Assembly: GCA_963578825.1 (NCBI GenBank) | Contig: CAUZDW010000002.1 | Location: forward strand, 1 to 64,000 | Direction of reading: 5' to 3' | From: JAJDNS01 sp963578825 | Lineage (GTDB): Bacteria; Acidobacteriota; Vicinamibacteria; Fen-336 | Length of the DNA: 64,000 nucleotides | Shown: positions 60,325-64,000 of the stretch, piece after piece | Layout: the number at the start of each line of letters is the position of its first letter | Numbering within the stretch: position 1 is the first letter of the stretch | Translations under genes and position numbers: made by a program | The notes under the pieces: model-generated | What the model was told of the DNA's origin: nothing | The model's input: only the letters and a program-made list of their open reading frames with translations | Database searches by the model: none

Positions 60325-61338
60325 GTGCTCATCGTGATGAAGCAGGACGCCACACGGGACGAGATCCTCGGGGTGGAGCGGGCCATAGCAGTGAGAGGGT
60401 TCAAGGCGCACTCGATCCCCGGGGAACAACGGACGGCCATTGGAATCACCGGGAACAGCGGCGCGATGGACCGCCCCGTGTTCGAGAGCCTGCCCGGCGT
60501 GCTGGAAGTCATCCCCGTCACCCACGGGTACAAGCTGGTCTCCCGAGAGGTGAAGCCGGAGGGCACGGTCATCCAGGTGGGCGATGTGGCCATCGGCGGA
60601 GAGAGCTTCGTGATCGCCGCCGGACCCTGTGCCGTCGAGTCTCGCGAGCAGGTTCTCACCGTGGCCCGGGCGGTCAAGAAGGCCGGGGCGAAGCTCCTCC
60701 GCGGGGGAGCGTTCAAGCCCCGCACGAGCCCCTACTCGTTTCAGGGTCTCGGGAAGAAGGGTCTCGAGATCCTCGCCGAAGCACGGGACGAGACGGGCCT
60801 GCCTGTGGTGACGGAGGTTCTGGACCCCGAGGGGGTGGATCTCGTCGAGGAGTACGCCGACATCCTCCAGATCGGCGCCCGGAACATGCAGAATTTCTCG
60901 CTCCTTCGTCGCTGCGGCAAGGCCAGGAAACCGGTGCTCCTGAAACGTGGTATTGCCGCGACCCTCGAGGAGTTCCTGATGTCGGCCGAGTACATCCTGA
61001 GCGAGGGCAACTACCAGGTGATCCTGTGCGAGCGGGGGGTGCGCACCTTCTCCGACTTCTCTCGCAACACCCTGGACCTCGCGGTGGTCCCCGCGGTCAA
61101 GGCCCTCTCGCACCTGCCGATCCTCGTGGACCCTTCACACGGGACGGGGCGGCGCGACAAGGTGGCGCCCATGTCCCGGGGAGCGGCCGCCGTGGGAGCG
61201 GATGGTCTGCTGCTCGAGGTGCACCACGACCCCGACGCCGCTCTCTCGGACGGGCCCCAGTCGCTCACTCCCGAGATGTTCGCCACGCTCATGGGCGAGC
61301 TCGGGCAGATCATCCCGATACTCGGGCGCCGACTCTAG
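60325..61338 (+). CDS. aroF: 3-deoxy-7-phosphoheptulonate (DAHP) synthase
   Basis: A 337-residue type I-beta DAHP synthase, the first enzyme of the shikimate pathway. An N-terminal ferredoxin-like regulatory domain (about 1-70) precedes the KDO8PS-like barrel: IAAGPCAVESREQVL, LLRGGAFKPRTSPYSFQGLGKKGLEIL, DILQIGARNMQNFSLL, PVLLKRG, and ILVDPSHGTGRRDKV for metal and phosphate binding. In the Thermotoga and related enzymes the N-terminal domain gives feedback inhibition by Tyr or Phe. The GTG start has a perfect AGGAGGTGA site eight bases upstream, the strongest initiation signal in the window. No other aro gene is near. Confidence 0.93.
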   Translation: MLIVMKQDATRDEILGVERAIAVRGFKAHSIPGEQRTAIGITGNSGAMDRPVFESLPGVLEVIPVTHGYKLVSREVKPEGTVIQVGDVAIGGESFVIAAGPCAVESREQVLTVARAVKKAGAKLLRGGAFKPRTSPYSFQGLGKKGLEILAEARDETGLPVVTEVLDPEGVDLVEEYADILQIGARNMQNFSLLRRCGKARKPVLLKRGIAATLEEFLMSAEYILSEGNYQVILCERGVRTFSDFSRNTLDLAVVPAVKALSHLPILVDPSHGTGRRDKVAPMSRGAAAVGADGLLLEVHHDPDAALSDGPQSLTPEMFATLMGELGQIIPILGRRL

Positions 61339-61340
61339 CG

Positions 61341-62372
61341 TTACTGGAGACGGATCAGGTTCCGCTCGAGGAGGCGTGTGAAGATCAACAGCGTCTCCTC
61401 CTCGCCCATCGGGCAGAGCTTGAGGATCGACTGGACGTCCCACTCGTCGTTGATCCGGCTGAGGACGAAGCCCTCCTGCGGGTCGAGGTTCTACTTGCTC
61501 AGGGAGACGATGTCGACCGCGAGCTGGGGAACGGAGTCTCGAGGGACCGAGGTGAGGGCCTTCTCCTGCTGGCGAGCCTCGTAGGTTGCGATGAGGCCCG
61601 TCTTCGCGTTCTGGTTCAGCCGGTCGAGGGCCAGAACGTCTTCGTAGGCCTTGCGGGCCGCGTCGAATCGCTTCTCCTGGAGCCGCTCGTACGCGAGGGC
61701 CAGCAGGGCGTGGATCGCTCCGACGGGATCCGAGACGGGGCTTCGGCCCGGGTCTTGTCGACCTTCACGAGACCACGGGCGTGCAGGTCGAACAGAAGCG
61801 CTGCCGTCTCGAACTCGGAGCGGCGGATCTCGAGGCTGATCTCGGCGATGGTCCGGCCGTCCGCGGCGAGCTCGAGGACGGGGTTCTCGGACCTTGCCGG
61901 GGGTGCGGACGGGTTGTCGACGAGGGTGAAGGAGGTCGCCATGCTCGAGAAGACCTCACGGATGCGTTTCCATTCGTCGACGCGGCGGATTCCCTCGAGG
62001 ATCACCGGCGTCACCGGCGTCTCGTAGGTGACGCGGATGTCCCGCGGGACCTCGCCCTCCCTGCACTCGAACTGCCCGGAGGGCCACAGAAACAGATCGT
62101 AGAGGGTCTCCTCGGCCTTCACCTTGAGCGCGCGCTTGAGGTCGGACTCGGTGAGAATCTTCTCCGACAGAAGGAGCGAGCCGGATCAGGAACTGGCCGA
62201 GGGATTCCCGGGGATCGTTGGACCAGGACGAGAAGATGTTTCCGTCCCGGACGATGATGCGCTTCTGAACCGAGGCCCGCTCCACGTGGAGGGTGCCCGT
62301 CTTGCGTCCCGCGGCGATCCACTGCAGGACGTCGGGCAGGCCCATCGTCTGGAGGTCGCTGCGGAGACTCAT
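61341..62372 (-). pseudogene. Disrupted DUF4388-TPR gene
   Basis: A 1032-base reading region from ATG 62372 to TAA 61341. It encodes a DUF4388 (PatA-like N-terminal) domain: LQTMGLPDVLQWIAAGRKTG ... VRDGNIFSSWSNDPRESLGQFLI. Around 62180-62183 the frame shifts by one (extra base). It then continues as KAEETLYDLFLWPSGQFECREGEVP and reaches LVKVDKTRAEA, where near 61737-61742 one base seems missing. It resumes in the first frame with a TPR-like HALLALAYERLQEKRFDAARKAYEDVLALDRLNQ and is cut by an in-frame TAG at 61491-61493 before a conserved-looking end. Either real decay or consensus errors would explain it. It is 2 bases from aroF, convergent. Confidence 0.75.
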
Positions 62373-62397
62373 GGCTCGCTACAGGTCGGGCGGCGCC

Positions 62398-62931
62398 TCA
62401 ACCCTCGTCCCAGGCCAGATCCCAGAAGAGATAGTCGTGCCAGCTCTTTGGGGCCCTCCGCAGCCCCAGGCTCAAGGTCAGGTGCGGCAAGGCTGGAGGA
62501 CGGCGTGGGCGCCTCAGCAGTCGAAGGCCCGCCTCCTCGGGAAGCAGATCGCCCTTCCGGCGGTTGCAGCCGATGCAGCAGGTGACGATGTTGTTCCAGT
62601 CCTTGCGCCCACCTCGCGCGACGGGGACAACGTGGTCGAAGGTGAGCTGGGCAGGGGGGAAACGCCGGGCACAGTACTGGCAGTGGTGATCATCCCGGCC
62701 GTAGACGTTCGCCCGGGAGAACGGCACGTCGGCGTAGGAGCGTTTCATACGGACGTGACGGAGCAGGCGGAGGACTGACGGCAGCCGCACCCGGACCGTG
62801 ACGCCCCGGATCTCCCGATCGTAGACGGCGATGACCTCGACCTTGCCCTGGAACAGGAGGGTGATGGCCTTCTGCCACGAAACGACGCGGAGAGGCTCGT
62901 ACGACGCGTTGAGAACGAGCGTCTGGTCCAT
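62398..62931 (-). CDS. HNH endonuclease family protein
   Basis: A 177-residue protein. The N-terminal part (LVLNASYEPLRVVSWQKAITLLFQGKVEVI) is shared by chromosomal single-copy HNH proteins of many bacteria. The HNH core is CQYCARRFPPAQLTFDHVVPVARGGRKDWNNIVTCCIGCNRRKG, with two Cys pairs, the Asp-His of the first strand, and Asn and His metal/catalytic residues. Such stand-alone genes are widespread and usually of unknown role (DNA nicking or repair). There is no phage context here. Confidence 0.87.
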   Translation of the reverse strand: MDQTLVLNASYEPLRVVSWQKAITLLFQGKVEVIAVYDREIRGVTVRVRLPSVLRLLRHVRMKRSYADVPFSRANVYGRDDHHCQYCARRFPPAQLTFDHVVPVARGGRKDWNNIVTCCIGCNRRKGDLLPEEAGLRLLRRPRRPPALPHLTLSLGLRRAPKSWHDYLFWDLAWDEG

Positions 62932-62950
62932 GGGCGCACTCAGCCGAGTG

Positions 62951-62980
62951 ATTGTGCCGTCGCCCTCAGAAGGCTGTCAA
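62951..62980 (-). promoter_or_regulatory. Promoter of the HNH gene
   Basis: Minus-strand TTGACA (62975-62980), 18-base spacer and CACAAT (62951-62956). A start near 62944 would leave about a 13-base leader before ATG 62931. The -35 overlaps the eda-side hairpin. Confidence 0.45.
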
Positions 62981-62988
62981 GGACAGCC
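62972..62988 (-). terminator. Hairpin after eda
   Basis: GGCTGTC (62972-62978), loop AAG, GACAGCC (62982-62988): a perfect seven-base stem 12 bases beyond the eda stop, which is the only feature in this 69-base gap besides the HNH promoter. It may terminate the kdgK-eda transcript. Confidence 0.45.
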
Positions 62989-63000
62989 CCTCAGCCCCCC

Positions 63001-63651
63001 TCAGCCGGCGTCGCGCGCCGCCTGGACGATCTCCACGAACCGCCGTGCCCTCTCCGTGAGGACGCTCGCCTCGCCCCGCCTGAGCGCGGCCAGGTCCACG
63101 AGGGCGCTGCCCACGCCGAGGGCCGCGGCGCCCGCCCTGATGAAATCCCCGGCGGTGTCCAGGTCGACGCCTCCGGTGGGCACCAGGTCGATCTGGGGCA
63201 GAGGGGCCTTGAGGGCCTTGAGGTAGCCCGGCCCCCCCACGGAACCCGCTGGAAAGACCTTGACCAGGTCGGCCCCGGCGGTCCAGGCGGCCACCACCTC
63301 CGTTGGGGTGAGCGCCCCTGGAATGATCGCCACGTCTCTCTCACGGCACGTGGAGATAGTGGCGGGGTTCAACGCCGGGCTCAGTATGAACTGGGCGCCG
63401 GCGTCGATGCACCGGATCGCGGTCTCGGGATCCAGGACCGTGCCCGCGCCCACCACCGCGTCGGTGGCGCGAGCCGCCACCTCCCGGATGAGGTCCACCG
63501 CCCCGGGAACGGTCATGGTGATCTCGAGAACGCCCACTCCACCGGCCTGGATCGCGTCGACGGCGCGATTGGCCTCGTCCGCGGAGCGGGCACGGATCAC
63601 GGGAATGAGGCCAGTGGACCGGATGCGGTCGAGAACCTGCTGTTTCTGCAC
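63001..63651 (-). CDS. eda: KDPG/KHG aldolase
   Basis: A 216-residue class I aldolase cleaving 2-keto-3-deoxy-6-phosphogluconate to pyruvate and glyceraldehyde 3-phosphate (Entner-Doudoroff or uronate pathways). VLEITMTVPGAVDLI holds the catalytic Glu, GTVLDPETAIRCIDAGAQFILSP is the barrel core, and the Schiff-base Lys is in GADLVKVFPAG. PTGGVDLDTAGDFIRAGAAALGVGSAL is the phosphate site. It lies six bases after the kdgK stop on the same strand, as part of one operon. Confidence 0.93.
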   Translation of the reverse strand: MQKQQVLDRIRSTGLIPVIRARSADEANRAVDAIQAGGVGVLEITMTVPGAVDLIREVAARATDAVVGAGTVLDPETAIRCIDAGAQFILSPALNPATISTCRERDVAIIPGALTPTEVVAAWTAGADLVKVFPAGSVGGPGYLKALKAPLPQIDLVPTGGVDLDTAGDFIRAGAAALGVGSALVDLAALRRGEASVLTERARRFVEIVQAARDAG

Positions 63652-63657
63652 GATCTC

Positions 63658-64000
63658 CTAGCGCGCGACTCGCGCAGAGTCTCCCCGCATCACACGTTCG
63701 ACCTCGGCGAGGCGAGCCATGGTGGTGTCGCCCGGTGTGGTCATGGCCAGGGCCCCGTGTGCGGCGCCGCAGTCGACCGCCCACTGGGGCCCCCTGGACG
63801 CGAGAAACCCGTAGATGAGGCCGGAGGCGAAGGAGTCGCCTCCGCCCACGCGGTCGAAGATCTCCAGGGCCTCGTACCGGCGCGAGGTGTAGAGCGCGCC
63901 ATCGTAGTGAAGGACGGCCGCCCAGTCATTGATCGAGGCCGTTCGGGCGTTTCGGAGCGTGGTTCCCACGGCCTTGAAGTTCGGGAACTCGGAGATGGCC
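63658..64000 (-). CDS. kdgK: PfkB-family 2-keto-3-deoxygluconate kinase, 3' part
   Basis: The C-terminal 114 or so residues of a ribokinase-fold sugar kinase; the gene runs off the window at 64000. FDRVGGGDSFASGLIYGFL carries the catalytic Asp and anion hole (GGGD instead of the more usual GAGD). Then DCGAAHGALAMTTPGD completes the ATP-binding part. The position before eda on the same strand supports KDG kinase over other PfkB members. Confidence 0.8.
   Translation of the reverse strand, partial: AISEFPNFKAVGTTLRNARTASINDWAAVLHYDGALYTSRRYEALEIFDRVGGGDSFASGLIYGFLASRGPQWAVDCGAAHGALAMTTPGDTTMARLAEVERVMRGDSARVAR

Overview
The window is a G+C-rich chromosomal segment from a Gram-negative-type bacterium: it has a TonB-dependent outer-membrane receptor, several lipoprotein signal peptides, an OmpA-like lipoprotein and a MurE with the meso-diaminopimelate motif. 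A VWA protein of the type frequent in Acidobacteriota, a DUF4388 gene, a GAF-GAF-PP2C phosphatase and the overall gene mix point to Acidobacteriota or a close relative. That placement is inference from gene content only. The segment is almost entirely core chromosome. I see no prophage, CRISPR array, rRNA or intact insertion sequence. It holds one tRNA, one toxin-antitoxin pair and one visibly broken gene, and no gene-free stretch exceeds 300 bases.

Layout. 0-5 kb: FHA membrane protein, DUF971 protein, cation-efflux transporter, a processive GT2 glycosyltransferase and larB. 5-11 kb: mutS2, dnaG and rpoD, closed by a strong hairpin. 11-18.3 kb: a sulfatase-fold lipoprotein, tRNA(CAU), a coiled-coil zinc-ribbon protein overlapping an RNase H gene, pgeF, a divergent AcpS-fold protein, a GH18-like protein and a large radical-SAM protein. 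18.5-35.9 kb: a division and cell-wall (dcw) cluster on the minus strand, read mraZ-mraZ-rsmH-ftsL-ftsI-murE-murF-mraY-murD-ftsW-murG-murC-ftsQ-ftsA-[zinc ribbon]-ftsZ-[zinc ribbon]. Most junctions touch or overlap. murB and ddl are absent, two intact mraZ paralogues lie in tandem, and each has three GTG(G/T) boxes on an exact 10-bp period upstream.

36-43 kb: folC, a small His/Cys envelope protein, a ZnuD-like TonB receptor with His/Asp-rich loops, a ribbon-helix-helix/ParE toxin-antitoxin pair, and a fur-apbE-tlpA operon. 43-53.3 kb: long-chain acyl-CoA synthetase; folK, a deoxynucleoside kinase, a SprT-like protein and a heterodimeric ABC exporter; then an M20 amidohydrolase, a pseudouridine synthase and fabZ. 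53.3-64 kb: the GAF-PP2C phosphatase, VWA and OmpA-like proteins, an ECF sigma factor with its zinc-finger anti-sigma factor, an NhaC-type antiporter, DAHP synthase, a disrupted DUF4388 gene, an HNH nuclease, and an eda-kdgK pair cut by the window edge.

The most notable observations are the duplicated mraZ with matching operator arrays, two uncharacterised small zinc-ribbon genes translationally coupled to ftsZ on both sides, an AcpS-fold protein lacking both catalytic metal ligands, adjacent stem-loops between fadD and folK, and a recurrent extended -10-like motif TGCTAnnAT close to start codons. I did not find a clearly new multi-gene system such as a defence island.
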